DNA from: Streptomyces sp. NBC_00663
GTDB lineage: Bacteria; Actinomycetota; Actinomycetes; Streptomycetales; Streptomycetaceae
NCBI RefSeq assembly: GCF_036226885.1
Contig: NZ_CP109027.1
Location: 9,176,001 to 9,240,000 of the forward strand
DNA length: 64,000 bases
Direction: 5' to 3'
Shown: piece by piece, positions 28,740 through 37,945 of the stretch
Layout: each line of letters begins with the position of its first letter
Position numbering within the stretch: the stretch's first letter is position 1
Position numbers and translations under genes: made by a program
Notes under the pieces: generated by a model
Databases searched by the model: none
What the model was told of the DNA's origin: nothing
What the model saw: only the letters and a program-made list of their open reading frames with translations

Positions 28740-29533
28740 GCCACGTCTCCCGGTGGGGCTGGGTGCGGGTGCGGTGCTGCGGGTGCGGTGCTGCGGTGGG
28801 GGGACCCCGCGTGGCGTCATTGACAGTCGGGGGCGGTCAGGACGGGGCGTCAGGAGTCGTTGCAGCGGCTCTGTATACGACTTCGACCCACGGCCGGTCA
28901 CGCTAGAAAGCGGTTGTTACCGCGGCTTCCCGTTGACGTGAACGCGATGTTTCCGAGGGGCAGGGTTCCTCAAAGGGGAAGGGGGCGAGGCCGCAGGCCG
29001 GGTGGCGGCGGCTGAGGAACACGACGATCCCGCGTGCCCTCAGGGCCCGGGCGGGTGGCCTGACTCCAGCCCTGGCGGCGGTAGAAGGAGACGGCGCCAC
29101 TACCGCCCCGCACCGGCTCATCTCGGCAACCATGCTCAATCGCCTGCGCGCTCATCTCGCTGTCGCGCTGACGAGGCTCGCGGCACAACCCGCTGTCCGC
29201 TGAGCGCTGCGTCGGCGAACGGCGCCGGATCGGGGCGAGGGGGAGCAACCGGCGGTGCTCCAGCCGGAATGCGGACTTGGGCCGGGCGCACCCCGCATGC
29301 CGTGTACTGGTGCGCGCTGTCAGGCGGTGGTGAACCGCAACTCCGGCCGCTTCCAGTCGACCTTCGGCCCTCGGCTCTCGGCCCTCGGCCCTCGGCCCTC
29401 GGCGGTGAGGGGACGACTGTCCCCACGCGAGAGCGACGAAGACCCGATGGCGGAGTATGTAGCCGGCGGTGACCCGGTAACCGTGTCCGGGGAGGCTGAC
29501 GTCCAGCGCGTCATCTGGGAGAGGATGGAGTCC
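28740..29533. other. Gene-poor stretch with two tandem repeats
   Basis: No intact gene is seen. The NCS1 leader has two tandem copies of a 14-bp unit (28767-28794). Around 29030-29090, minus-strand frames give 'GAVSFYRRQGW' and, one frame over, 'ARGIVVFLSRRHPA', which resemble the end of a GNAT acetyltransferase; a decayed fragment is possible. A heptamer array lies at 29364-29398. Confidence 0.45.
29364..29398. repeat. Tandem heptamer array TCGGCCC x5
   Basis: Five head-to-tail 7-bp units from 29364 to 29398 (TCGGCCC, with one variant TCGGCTC), plus a partial unit. A 7-bp period is not a multiple of three, so length change would shift any overlapping frame. It sits about 135 bp upstream of the NUDIX gene start. 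Confidence 0.85.
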
Positions 29534-29977
29534 ATGACGCAACATGCCGCAGCGCCTGTCCCGGACGCGGCCGGTGGGGGAGAGCCGCTGGTCGTCGTGG
29601 CGGCCGCCGTCGTGCGGGCCGGGCGGCTCCTGGTCGTGAGCAAGCAGCAAGCCCCGGAGATCTTCTACCTGCCCGGCGGTAAACCCGACCCGGGCGAGCA
29701 GCCGTTGGAGGCCCTGTGCCGCGAGCTGGACGAGGAACTCGGCGTCCGGCCCGTCCAGCCACGCCTGTTGGCCGAGGTCGAGGCCATCGCGGCTCTCGAA
29801 GCGGTGCCGATGAGAATGACGGTCTACGAGGCCGGCATCAGCGGGGTGCCCCGGCCCGCCGCCGAACTGGCGGACCTGCGCTGGATCTCCGGCGCCGGGG
29901 ACGGCGTCGACCTGGCTCCTGCGGTCAGGGAACAGGTCCTGCCATTGCTGGTCGAACGGGGCCTGTTGGGGCACTGA
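29534..29977 (+). CDS. NUDIX hydrolase
   Basis: A 147-residue NUDIX protein. The full Nudix box G-x5-E-x7-RE-x2-EE-x-G spans residues 49-70 ('GKPDPGEQPLEALC' then 'RELDEELGV'). It hydrolyses a nucleoside diphosphate linked to some other group; the short single-domain form suggests an 8-oxo-dGTP- or ADP-ribose-type substrate. ATG 29534 has GGGAGAGG 9 bp upstream; longer in-frame starts (29447, 29525) exist but the added sequence looks non-coding. Confidence 0.85.
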   Translation: MTQHAAAPVPDAAGGGEPLVVVAAAVVRAGRLLVVSKQQAPEIFYLPGGKPDPGEQPLEALCRELDEELGVRPVQPRLLAEVEAIAALEAVPMRMTVYEAGISGVPRPAAELADLRWISGAGDGVDLAPAVREQVLPLLVERGLLGH

Positions 29978-30079
29978 GCAGGCGGGGCCGAACGGGCCAT
30001 CGCGTAACCACGGGAGTCGGCCATGAAAGCCACGCTCCAGCTCGTCGCGGTCCCGCTGGGCGGGACTCCGCCGAGCTCC

Positions 30080-30841
30080 TCATGAATCGGCGGGCCATTC
30101 CGCTGCCGCTGCCGCGAGAGCCTCCGTCGTCGCCGCGTCGGCCGGCAGGAACGCCTCCAGTTTGAGTTCGGCGAGGGTCACGTCGACGGCGGTGGCGAAG
30201 GTGGTCACCGTCGTCATCAGGCGCAACTCGCCGTAGGAGGACCGCAGATGGAGCGGCACCGCGAAACCGAGTGGCCCCGCGGCCGGTTCCGGTTCGGGAA
30301 CGTACCCGGTGAGCTCGGCGTGCAACTCCTCCAGGTGGCCGAGGCGCACCAGGATGTGGCGCGCCCACTCGGCGAGGTTGAGGATACGGGGGGCCAGGCC
30401 GTCGGGGTGGAGCGCGAGGCGGTACATGTTTCTGCCCGGGCCCACGAGTTCGGGGGCCGCGCCTTCGGTGATCAGGTCGAACGCGGTGTTCGCGGCGATC
30501 AGACGTCCGCCGCGGTCCAGGACCAGTGCCGGGTACGGCAGATGCCCTCGGAGGATGTGGTCGATCGCCGTGCGCACGGGGGCCAGCACCGGATCGTCCA
30601 GTGAGCTCTCCGGGTAGGCGGGCGCGTACCCGGCGGCCAGCAGCAGCTCGTTGCGCTCGCGCAGCGGCAGCTCCAGCGACTCGGCCAGGCGCACCACCAT
30701 GTTCCGGCCCGGAACGGACCTGCCGGATTCGATGAAGCTGAGATGGCGTTGGGTGGTGCCCGCGCGCAGGGCCAGGTCGAGCTGGCTGACATGACGGCGG
30801 GTACGACGTTCACGAAGCGCGCTGGGGAAGTCCACCAGCAT
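30080..30841 (-). CDS. XRE-family HTH regulator with MmyB/MLTR-like sensor domain
   Basis: A 253-residue regulator: HTH at residues about 5-65 ('LRERRTRRHVSQLDLALRAGTTQRHLSFIESGRSVPGRNMVVRLAESL'), followed by a PAS-like ligand domain ('PALVLDRGGRLIAANTAFDLIT' and 'NLAEWARHILVRLG') as in MmyB-type regulators. A longer form from GTG 30895 is possible. It is divergent from the LLM flavoprotein gene and probably regulates it. Confidence 0.85.
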   Translation of the reverse strand: MLVDFPSALRERRTRRHVSQLDLALRAGTTQRHLSFIESGRSVPGRNMVVRLAESLELPLRERNELLLAAGYAPAYPESSLDDPVLAPVRTAIDHILRGHLPYPALVLDRGGRLIAANTAFDLITEGAAPELVGPGRNMYRLALHPDGLAPRILNLAEWARHILVRLGHLEELHAELTGYVPEPEPAAGPLGFAVPLHLRSSYGELRLMTTVTTFATAVDVTLAELKLEAFLPADAATTEALAAAAAEWPADS

Positions 30842-30921
30842 GTTGTAACCGTGCCGGAGGGGATCAGGCCATTCCTCGCAGGGAATTGTCGGCACGCGTA
30901 CCGGTCGGGAACCTTGCCGGC

Positions 30922-31917
30922 ATGGACATCGGTGTACTGCTTCCGACCGGAACCGCCCAGTGGGGCGCCTACGACGACGCCGGCGAGCTGATCGCCTTCG
31001 GCCGGCATGCCGAACGCGCGGGCTTCACCTCGCTGTTCGTCAACGATTCCCTCGTCAGCCCGCGCATCGAGGCGCTCACGATGCTGGCCGCACTCGCCCC
31101 GGTGACCGACACCGTGACACTGGGCACCGCTGCCCTGATGCCGTTTCTGCGCCGGCCGATCCAGGCCGCGCAGTCCCTCGCGTCGATCGACCTGCTGTCG
31201 GGCGGCAGGCTCACCGTGACCGTCGGCGCCGGTTTCCCGGGCAGATTCGGGCGGCCCCTCTACACACTGTCCGAGTTGCCCTGGGAAAGGCGCTTCGCCC
31301 GCCTGGACGAGACGGTCGCGCTGTGGCGGGCCCTGTGGGACGGCGCCGGCGCCTTCCAGGGCGAGATCCTCCGGTTCACTGACATCCCGCCCACGACCAG
31401 GCCGTTCCGAGCCGGCGGCCCACCTGTTTGGCTCGGCGGCGCGACACCGGCGGCGCTGGCCCGCGCCGGCCGACTGTACGACGGATGGCTGCCCTACCCG
31501 CCCGACCCCGCCGACTACGCGTCCGGCCTCCACGCCATCCACAAGGCAGCGGCTGACGCCGGACGGACGACCGAGGCCATCACCCCCGCGCTGTTCGTCT
31601 CGGTACGGATCGACGACGACATCGACTCCGGCCGCCGGGCACTGGACGACTACGCACGGGCCACCTACGGAATGCCACTGCCGGAACTGGAGAAGATCCA
31701 GGCCGTCGTCAGCGGCTCCGAAAACCAAGTGCTCGAGCGTCTGGAAGCGTACGTCGCCGCCGGCGCCCGGCACATCGTCGTACGCCTCGGCTGTCTGGGT
31801 ATGCATGCCCAGCGCGACCAACTCGAAAGGCTCGCCGACCTCATTCCCGCCGTCCGCAGGGCCTGCGGACCCGCGTCCACGTCGGCGGGCTTGGGTACTG
31901 TGACGTCGCATGACTGA
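30922..31917 (+). CDS. LLM-class flavin/F420-dependent oxidoreductase
   Basis: A 331-residue luciferase-like monooxygenase-fold enzyme: 'MDIGVLLPTGTAQWGAYDDAGELIAFGRHAERAGFTSLFVNDSL' at the start, 'VTLGTAALMPFLRRPIQAAQSLASIDLLSGGRL' and 'VGAGFPGRFG' later. Members use FMNH2 or F420. ATG 30922 is preferred; upstream codons overlap the divergent promoter. Its last 8 bases overlap the phosphotransferase gene, so the two are co-transcribed. Substrate unknown; the divergent XRE gene is the likely regulator. Confidence 0.88.
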   Translation: MDIGVLLPTGTAQWGAYDDAGELIAFGRHAERAGFTSLFVNDSLVSPRIEALTMLAALAPVTDTVTLGTAALMPFLRRPIQAAQSLASIDLLSGGRLTVTVGAGFPGRFGRPLYTLSELPWERRFARLDETVALWRALWDGAGAFQGEILRFTDIPPTTRPFRAGGPPVWLGGATPAALARAGRLYDGWLPYPPDPADYASGLHAIHKAAADAGRTTEAITPALFVSVRIDDDIDSGRRALDDYARATYGMPLPELEKIQAVVSGSENQVLERLEAYVAAGARHIVVRLGCLGMHAQRDQLERLADLIPAVRRACGPASTSAGLGTVTSHD

Positions 31918-32818
31918 CACCAACACCGTCACCGACACCGAGATCACCGCGGACCTGGTACGTGACCTGCTGAAGGAGCAACATCCTGACCTCGCGGGGC
32001 TGACCATCCGTGAGGTGGCGGGCGGCTGGGGCAATCAAATGTGGCGCCTCGGGGACGAGTTGGCCGTACGCATGCAACGTATGGACCCCACCCCGGAACT
32101 CCAGCTCAAGGAGCGCCAGTGGCTCCCCGTGCTGGCCCCGCGCCTGCCGCTCCCGGTGCCGACGCCGGTGCGGTTCGGCGAACCGTCCGAGCGCTTCCCC
32201 AAGCACTGGACCGTGATGACATGGGTTCCCGGCGAGCCCCTGGACCACGGCTCGATCACCCGCGACACCCATGCCGCCGACACACTCGCCGGCTTCCTCC
32301 GGGCGCTCCATGTGCCGGCGCCCGCCGAGGCGCCCGTCGCCAGAGACCGCGGCGCCCATCCCAAGCACTGCATCGACGGCTTCGAGAACTTCCTCCAGTC
32401 GGTCGCCGTCGACGACATCGCTGCCGAGGTCCGGGCCGTCTGGGACGACGCCGTCGCCGCCCCCGAGTGGGAAGGCCCGCCGGTGTGGGTGCACGGCGAC
32501 CTCCACCCCGCGAACGTCGTCGTCTCCGACGGCACACTCTCCGGCATCGTCGACTTCGGCGACATGTTCGCCGGCGACCCGGCATGGGACCTCGCCGCCG
32601 CTTGGGTGCTGCTCCCCGCGGGCACGGCGACACGGTTCTTCGACACCTATGCGCACGCGGACGACGCGGCGATCCGGCGGGCCCGCGGCCTGGCCGCGAT
32701 GAAGAGCCTCTTCCTGATACTCATGGGGCAGAACGGAGACAGGGGCCTTCCCGGCGGCAAGCCGCACTGGGGACCTGCGGGCCGGACGACACTGGAGCGC
32801 GCGTTGCAGGGAATGTGA
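31910..32818 (+). CDS. Aminoglycoside-phosphotransferase-family kinase
   Basis: A 302-residue APH/choline-kinase-fold protein. The catalytic loop is 'VWVHGDLHPANVVV' with Asp and Asn, and the metal motif is 'GIVDFGDMFAGDPAWDLA'. 'EVAGGWGNQMWRLGDELAVRMQRM' is the nucleotide-binding lobe. It overlaps the LLM gene by 8 bp. This broad family phosphorylates antibiotics, amino alcohols or sugars, so resistance cannot be claimed from sequence alone. Confidence 0.88.
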   Translation: MTDTNTVTDTEITADLVRDLLKEQHPDLAGLTIREVAGGWGNQMWRLGDELAVRMQRMDPTPELQLKERQWLPVLAPRLPLPVPTPVRFGEPSERFPKHWTVMTWVPGEPLDHGSITRDTHAADTLAGFLRALHVPAPAEAPVARDRGAHPKHCIDGFENFLQSVAVDDIAAEVRAVWDDAVAAPEWEGPPVWVHGDLHPANVVVSDGTLSGIVDFGDMFAGDPAWDLAAAWVLLPAGTATRFFDTYAHADDAAIRRARGLAAMKSLFLILMGQNGDRGLPGGKPHWGPAGRTTLERALQGM

Positions 32819-32956
32819 CGTCCGCGGAGCGCGTGTGGTGCGGTGAGGACGACCGCTGCACCAGGATCCGCATGCTGGTCGCTGTGCCAGGGCGACCTCG
32901 CCGTCGTGGTCAGCTCCTGCCGACGCCGCTCTCGAAGAGGCGATCTCTGGCGGCCT

Positions 32957-33766
32957 TCAGGAGTTCTGAGGCGGCGAGTTGAAGGGGGCGGACAGGTCCT
33001 GGCAGGCGTGTTCATCGGGGAGCAGGGGGCGGAAGGACACCGCGTAGAGGGTGTCGCCGCTCGTCCAGCGTGTGTCCTGCCGGGCGGTGCGGGCCAGGCG
33101 CAGGGCCTGGGACAGGGCGTCGCCGGTCAAGATCGTGCACCTGCCCTGCGGGGTCAGGGTTCCTTCGGCCAGCGGACGCAGGGGCCAGGTGACAGCCGGG
33201 GTCGATCCCGCGCTCACTCCGCTCGTGGCGAGCACCGCAAGCGCCGTGGGCCGGAACTCGCGTGCTCCTCGGGGAGGTTGCGGCAGGTGCTCGACGTATG
33301 ACAGGGCCTTCGCGCGGGAGCCGTCGCCGCCGGCCTCCGGGGCGGTGATCCGTGTGGTCCGCAGGCCCTTCGACGTGCGCAGAGCCACCCGTAGCTGCGA
33401 GGCGTCGGTGCCGCTGGAGTCCTCGTAGGTACGGTTCCGGTCGAAGCCCGCCGCCGCGGCGTCCGCGAGGCGGCGCCCGTACTCCCGGTCGGTGAGCCGG
33501 AACTCACGGGCTGTCTGGAGCGCTCCCGCCGGCTCACCCGGGACGACGACGCGGCCCCCTCCGTAGAGCGAGAAGTCGGGCAGCCGTCCCCGTTCCCAGG
33601 GGGCTGGACCGCTGCGCGATTCCTGGGTGCGCAGCACCAGTACGTCCGGGGCCGCGGAGACCACCGGCGGTGCCGCCTGCGGAGCCGCCGAGTCCGCGCC
33701 GCATGCCACGGCTGCCGCGGCGAGGAGTACGGCGGTCGCGGCAGCGGTCACGGTGGGGGCGCGCAT
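32957..33766 (-). CDS. Putative secreted lipoprotein, function unknown
   Basis: A 269-residue protein with a signal peptide and a lipobox-like VAC at about residue 22, then a low-complexity Ala/Pro linker. I do not recognise the mature domain. It has 'LPDFSLYGGGRVVVPGEPAGALQTAREFRLTDREYGRRL' and ends in 'ALRLARTARQDTRWTSGDTLYAVSFRPLLPDEHAC'. The gene starts 32 bp beyond a strong hairpin that follows the metalloprotease gene, so it may have its own promoter or depend on read-through. Confidence 0.75.
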   Translation of the reverse strand: MRAPTVTAAATAVLLAAAAVACGADSAAPQAAPPVVSAAPDVLVLRTQESRSGPAPWERGRLPDFSLYGGGRVVVPGEPAGALQTAREFRLTDREYGRRLADAAAAGFDRNRTYEDSSGTDASQLRVALRTSKGLRTTRITAPEAGGDGSRAKALSYVEHLPQPPRGAREFRPTALAVLATSGVSAGSTPAVTWPLRPLAEGTLTPQGRCTILTGDALSQALRLARTARQDTRWTSGDTLYAVSFRPLLPDEHACQDLSAPFNSPPQNS

Positions 33767-33798
33767 ATGGCTCCGACGGGTGGGGGTGGGGGAAGGTT

Positions 33799-33833
33799 CC
33801 CGCCGGGACCGGAGGCCGTCCGGTCCCGGCGGG
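33799..33833 (-). terminator. Strong hairpin terminator after the metalloprotease gene
   Basis: A perfect 15-bp inverted repeat, CCCGCCGGGACCGGA (33799-33813) and TCCGGTCCCGGCGGG (33819-33833), with a 5-base loop. A second 8-bp hairpin, TGTCCTGA/TCAGGACA (33838-33860), overlaps the metalloprotease stop codon. Together they form a double hairpin between the two minus-strand genes. Confidence 0.85.
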
Positions 33834-33852
33834 CGCCTGTCCTGACCGGGTG

Positions 33853-36237
33853 TCAGGACACGCTGAGGGTGTAGGTGCCGGAACCGGCACGGTTGACCAG
33901 GACGACGCCGTAGCAGTTGCCCTGGGGGGTGAAGGTGAACGATTCGGGCTGCCCCGGACCGCCGGCCGTGGACGACGCCGCGGCTCCGGCGCGTCCGACC
34001 ACACCGCTGGCGGGGGTCGCCGGATCGGAGTCCATCAGGAACAGCTCGGCGTCCTGGGACGGATCGGAGGGCGTCGCCGTGACGGTGACGTCGTTGCCCG
34101 GCGTACCCGGGCAGTAGTCCCAGACCGAGACGATGTCGTCGGCGCCGTTCATCGCCTGGGTGGCGGGGCTGACCAACAGCCGGGTGGGGTTGGACAGTTC
34201 GATGCGGTACTCACCGCCGCCGGTCTCCAGTCCGGGCCGCCGGACGGCCGGATAGTAGTCGCCCATGCCGTGGACCGCCGAGTCCACCGCGACGAAGTCG
34301 ATCGTGTCCCCTGTGCCGAGGCTCAGCCCGAGGAGTTGCTGCTGGGCGAAGTCGTCGTACATGTAGAGGTCGTAGTCGACGTTCGTGGGCGGCCGGATCG
34401 CCGTGACCGACCAGTACGCGGTCGAGGTGTCGTAGCGGTAGTTGTGCTGTTGCTCGGGGGTGGGGCGGGTCAGTGCCGCGCCGTCGGCGAGCGGGTTGCG
34501 GAATCCGTAGTCGAGTCCGTTCTGGAACAGTGCGCCGAGCGGCCCCGGACCGACATCGTGGCCCTCCTGGCCGCGGTGGGTCCAGAACTCGCGGAACGTA
34601 CCCGAGCGCCGGTCGAGCAGGGTGTCCCAGATCGCGCCCGCCGCGTTCTCCTGGTAGTCGTCCCAATAGCGTTCGCCCGGCGGGTCGATCAGGTCCCACA
34701 GGGAGCCGGTCACCCGGCCCTCGGTGGCGTCGCCCGGGGCGTAGTCGGCGGTGTTCTCCACGTTCCAGCCGCGGTACAGCGGCTCGTTGTAGATGGCCAT
34801 CGGGTAGAAGTTCGCGAACCCCTCGGACCAGGCGCAGCCGACGGAGCTGGCCGTGTTCATGGCGTGCGGACTGCAATTCGCGGTGTTGGGCCAGAAGTCG
34901 TCGTCGTACACGTCGTCCATGACGGCGTGTCCGTACTCGTGCACGGTGTCCGTGCGGTCGTCGGGCGTGGCCGGCTCCAGCCGCACGGTGTCGTCGTCGC
35001 GTGTGTATCGGCTGTTGTCGTTGTCGTCGTCGTCCGGGTACACGATCTCCATGCGACGGCAGTCACCGGTGTCGCGCGCGTCCCAGCACTCTCCGGGTGT
35101 CCAGGCCTGGGCGTCGTCGGCGAGCGCGAAGGCGTGCAGGACGCGGTTGAGTGCCTGGTCGCCGGGGGCGAGCCGGCCGAAGTCCACGGTGCGGCCGTCC
35201 GCGATGTCGTCCCGCTGCCCGGACTGGAAGGTGTAGAGGTCCCGGCCCAGGAACCATTCGTCGACCACGCGCGCCAGGCCGTTCTCGGCGAGGACGCGGA
35301 TGTACACGTCCTGTCCGCCCGGGTCGTTGCCGTTCTCGAAGCACAGCCGGAAGCCGCCGTTGCCGTCGGTGAGCGCCACGTCGAGCAGGTCGTCGCCGAT
35401 GGCGTCGTCGTCCCACGCCTGCACCTGGATGTTGCGCGAAGGGTGCGCGACACCGGCCTGGTCCTGGTAGCCGACCGTGCCGGTCGCGCAGGAGAGGGCC
35501 TGGAGGGACGGGTCGGCGCTCGGCGGGTCGTCGCTGTGCGGTTCGGGCAGGCCCTCGGTCGAGACCGGCCGGTACTTCACCTTCGGCTCGGCCGGGACGA
35601 GCGGTACGTCGCCGCGGAGCGGGGTGAGGGCCGTCGAGTTGCGGCGCTGGTGGAGGCCCAGGTAGGAGTCGGCGCGGCTCGCGCCGACGGACAGCAACTG
35701 CATGTGCTCGTCGAGGTCCAGGGGCTGGTCCGAGGGGCCGTCGACCTGGGCGCGCACGGAGGTGGAGGCCGCGCTGACGGCGCGTACGGTCGCTGTGTAG
35801 CGCAGGGTCCGGCCCTTGTGGAGGTCGACGGTCCGCGAGGCGCGTCGGATTCCGTTGCCGTCCTCGGGCAGCAGCGGAGCCAGTTCCCGCGTCTTCCAGC
35901 CGGCGGGGGCGGTCTGCCAGTCCAGGGCGTCGGGCAGGTCGGCCCGGACCCGCGCGTCGGACACGTCGATGCGGGAGGCGACCTCGATGGTCAGCCGGGC
36001 GTTCTCGCCCACGGCGGGCGCGCGGTCGAGCTTGGTGGTGATGTGGACGCAGCTCGACCAGTCCTGCGGGATGTCGCAGCTGATGCCGGGCTGCTGCGCG
36101 GCATGTGCCGGCGCGGGCAGGGACTGCGGCAGCGCGAGCGCGAAGGCACCGAGCGCGGTCACGGCCATGCCTCTGCGCCGACGTTTTCTGTTTCCTGGCG
36201 GCGCGCCTAATCGAGCGTCACTTCTCTTGTGGATCAT
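33853..36237 (-). CDS. Secreted HEYGH zinc metalloprotease-like protein
   Basis: A 794-residue exported protein. A basic N-terminus and hydrophobic core end at 'PAHAAQ'. The zinc motif HEYGH is at residues 433-437, and 'WSEGFANFY' offers Glu472 as a third ligand 35 residues later, a gluzincin-like layout. N-terminal of this are beta domains with 'DPGGQDVYIRVLAENGLARVVDEW'. The C-terminus is a bacterial pre-peptidase-like domain ending 'GTYTLSVS'. It does not match thermolysin or M36 outside the motif, so I name no family. ATG 36237 has AGGGGGAA at 6 bp. Neighbouring genes offer no substrate clue. Confidence 0.82.
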   Translation of the reverse strand: MIHKRSDARLGAPPGNRKRRRRGMAVTALGAFALALPQSLPAPAHAAQQPGISCDIPQDWSSCVHITTKLDRAPAVGENARLTIEVASRIDVSDARVRADLPDALDWQTAPAGWKTRELAPLLPEDGNGIRRASRTVDLHKGRTLRYTATVRAVSAASTSVRAQVDGPSDQPLDLDEHMQLLSVGASRADSYLGLHQRRNSTALTPLRGDVPLVPAEPKVKYRPVSTEGLPEPHSDDPPSADPSLQALSCATGTVGYQDQAGVAHPSRNIQVQAWDDDAIGDDLLDVALTDGNGGFRLCFENGNDPGGQDVYIRVLAENGLARVVDEWFLGRDLYTFQSGQRDDIADGRTVDFGRLAPGDQALNRVLHAFALADDAQAWTPGECWDARDTGDCRRMEIVYPDDDDNDNSRYTRDDDTVRLEPATPDDRTDTVHEYGHAVMDDVYDDDFWPNTANCSPHAMNTASSVGCAWSEGFANFYPMAIYNEPLYRGWNVENTADYAPGDATEGRVTGSLWDLIDPPGERYWDDYQENAAGAIWDTLLDRRSGTFREFWTHRGQEGHDVGPGPLGALFQNGLDYGFRNPLADGAALTRPTPEQQHNYRYDTSTAYWSVTAIRPPTNVDYDLYMYDDFAQQQLLGLSLGTGDTIDFVAVDSAVHGMGDYYPAVRRPGLETGGGEYRIELSNPTRLLVSPATQAMNGADDIVSVWDYCPGTPGNDVTVTATPSDPSQDAELFLMDSDPATPASGVVGRAGAAASSTAGGPGQPESFTFTPQGNCYGVVLVNRAGSGTYTLSVS

Positions 36238-36632
36238 GCCAGTTCCCCCTTTTTCTGCGGTGATCAGCCGCTTGGGTGGTGAAGCGGCGTATTCCACACA
36301 ACAAGAGGGAGCTGTATTGAACCAGTGCATGACAAGACAGTCGGGTTACCCGGTGGGGCGGTTGGTGCGAGGGGGCAGGTTCGCATGCCTGGACAGGGTT
36401 CAAGAGTCTGCGGGGTGCCGTGATCCCGTCCGCCGCCGTGCCCTCGGTCCGCGATGTGGTCGGCCGGATCCGGAACGCCGTACCGCACGCCGCGCGAACG
36501 CGCCCATCACCCGGGTCCCGCTGTTCCCACCCGGGTAGTGGATGGTCATCGGGAGCGGTTGGTCCTACGCCCTTGGGACGGGGGCCGGCTGGCTGATTCC
36601 GATCGCTTTCCGAGCGCAGCCCCCGCGGGGGA
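36238..36632. other. Upstream region of the metalloprotease gene
   Basis: About 395 bp without a gene. It includes a 7-bp hairpin GCCGCTT/AAGCGGC (36267-36288) in the likely 5' leader. I see no convincing promoter hexamers, but the segment 36280-36350 is AT-richer than its surroundings and probably holds the promoter. Confidence 0.4.
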
Positions 36633-37823
36633 TCACCGAGGGCCGACGGCCACGCGCAGTCCGCGGAGCACATAGCCGCCTATCTCGTCCTGGAACGCGA
36701 CGCGGGGCGGCGTGAGCATGCGGATGCCGTCAAGGGCGAAAAGCTGACCGAGGAAGACGTTGGCCTCCATCAGCGCGATGTCGCCGCCGGGGCAGCGGTG
36801 CGGTCCGTCGCCGAAGGACAGGGCCGCCGCGTAACGGCCGGTTGTCGCCGGTCTGCCGGGGCAGGCCGCCGTGGGATCGTCGCCCATGGCCTCCGGGTCG
36901 GTGTTCGTCTCGTCCACGAAGATCTCGACGAGCGCGTCGCCGGGCACGGTGACCGGCCCGTCCGCGCCCGGTACCTCCACAGCGCCGGTGGTCCGCCGCT
37001 TCAGTCGGGCGACCGCGGGCTCCAGGCGCAGGAGTTCGTGCACCACCGCCAGGCGTTCGCTCTCGCTCCCGGCCAGATAGCGCTCGCGCAGCGCCTCGTC
37101 GGTGAACAGATGCCATGCGGCGACGCTGATGAACTCGCGCGTGGTGACCATGCCGGCCGCGGCGTAGGTGAGGCATTCACCGAGGATCTCGGCACGGGAA
37201 CACCCCTCGGCGATCAGGTGTGAGATCAGGTTGTCCGCGGGCTGTTCACGGTGGGCCCGGACGGCCGGGCGGACGTCGGCGAGGTAGATCCGCAGCCACT
37301 GGCTGTTCTGCCGGAACAGCCAGTAGATCCCGTGCCAACTGGTCAGCCCGGGCCTGCCGAACTTCTCGGGGAAGAAACGCTCCAGGCGGCGCTGGATGCC
37401 GGGCCTGCTGTACGTCAGGCCGATCACCTCGCACGCCACGTCGATCGAGACGCCGAAGGTGAGGTCCTCCAGCCACGCCTCGCCCTCGCTCCGCAGGGTG
37501 TCGAGGTGCCGGCGTGCGATGCGTTCGGCCAGGTCCCGGTAATGCTCTGCCACGCGGCGCGGTGTGAAGTAGCGGGCGGTCTGCCGGCGGTGTTCACGGT
37601 GCTGGGGCCCGTCGCGGTACAGCACGGGCCGCCGGATCCGGGCCGGCAGTTTCTCCACCGTCTCGATCCCGAGGCCCGCCTGCACGGTCTCGGTGCTGCG
37701 CAGAACGGCGCGCGCCGCCTCATAGCCGCGTATCCGCCAAGTGCCGTCCTCCCCGCGGTCGATCGGGCAGACGGGGGTGGGGTGATCCCTGCGAATCTTG
37801 CGTACGTCGTCGGCCCGATCCAT
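36633..37823 (-). CDS. Cytochrome P450
   Basis: A 396-residue soluble P450. The heme loop is 'FGDGPHRCPG' with the ligand Cys at residue 344. The K-helix ExxR is ELLR (263-266). The I-helix reads AGMVTT (223-228): the acid normally before TT is Val here, which may alter proton delivery. ATG 37823 is the first good start. It is the last gene of a minus-strand group that includes an FprB-type ferredoxin-reductase fusion, a plausible electron donor. Substrate unknown. Confidence 0.9.
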   Translation of the reverse strand: MDRADDVRKIRRDHPTPVCPIDRGEDGTWRIRGYEAARAVLRSTETVQAGLGIETVEKLPARIRRPVLYRDGPQHREHRRQTARYFTPRRVAEHYRDLAERIARRHLDTLRSEGEAWLEDLTFGVSIDVACEVIGLTYSRPGIQRRLERFFPEKFGRPGLTSWHGIYWLFRQNSQWLRIYLADVRPAVRAHREQPADNLISHLIAEGCSRAEILGECLTYAAAGMVTTREFISVAAWHLFTDEALRERYLAGSESERLAVVHELLRLEPAVARLKRRTTGAVEVPGADGPVTVPGDALVEIFVDETNTDPEAMGDDPTAACPGRPATTGRYAAALSFGDGPHRCPGGDIALMEANVFLGQLFALDGIRMLTPPRVAFQDEIGGYVLRGLRVAVGPR

Positions 37824-37945
37824 CGACTGCTGCCTCCGTCGTCGTGTGGACACCCCGGTGGGAGGAGCCCACTGCCCGGCACGTGCGGCCAGAATCCAGG
37901 AGGACAGGGCCCGGCCGCCAGTGCCTCGTCGGCCGGTGGCCTTGC

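Noticed and set aside
27111..28823. Long open frame (570 codons) opposite the NCS1 permease gene
   Set aside because: Low-complexity Asp/Gly/Val/His shadow produced by high GC at third positions of the real gene.
31910..32818. Calling the phosphotransferase an aminoglycoside-resistance gene
   Set aside because: Only the general kinase fold is visible; the family has many non-resistance members and it is coupled to an LLM flavoprotein gene.
36267..36288. 7-bp hairpin before the metalloprotease as a riboswitch or terminator
   Set aside because: Short stem, no further structure or known aptamer features; random hairpins of this size are common at this GC content.
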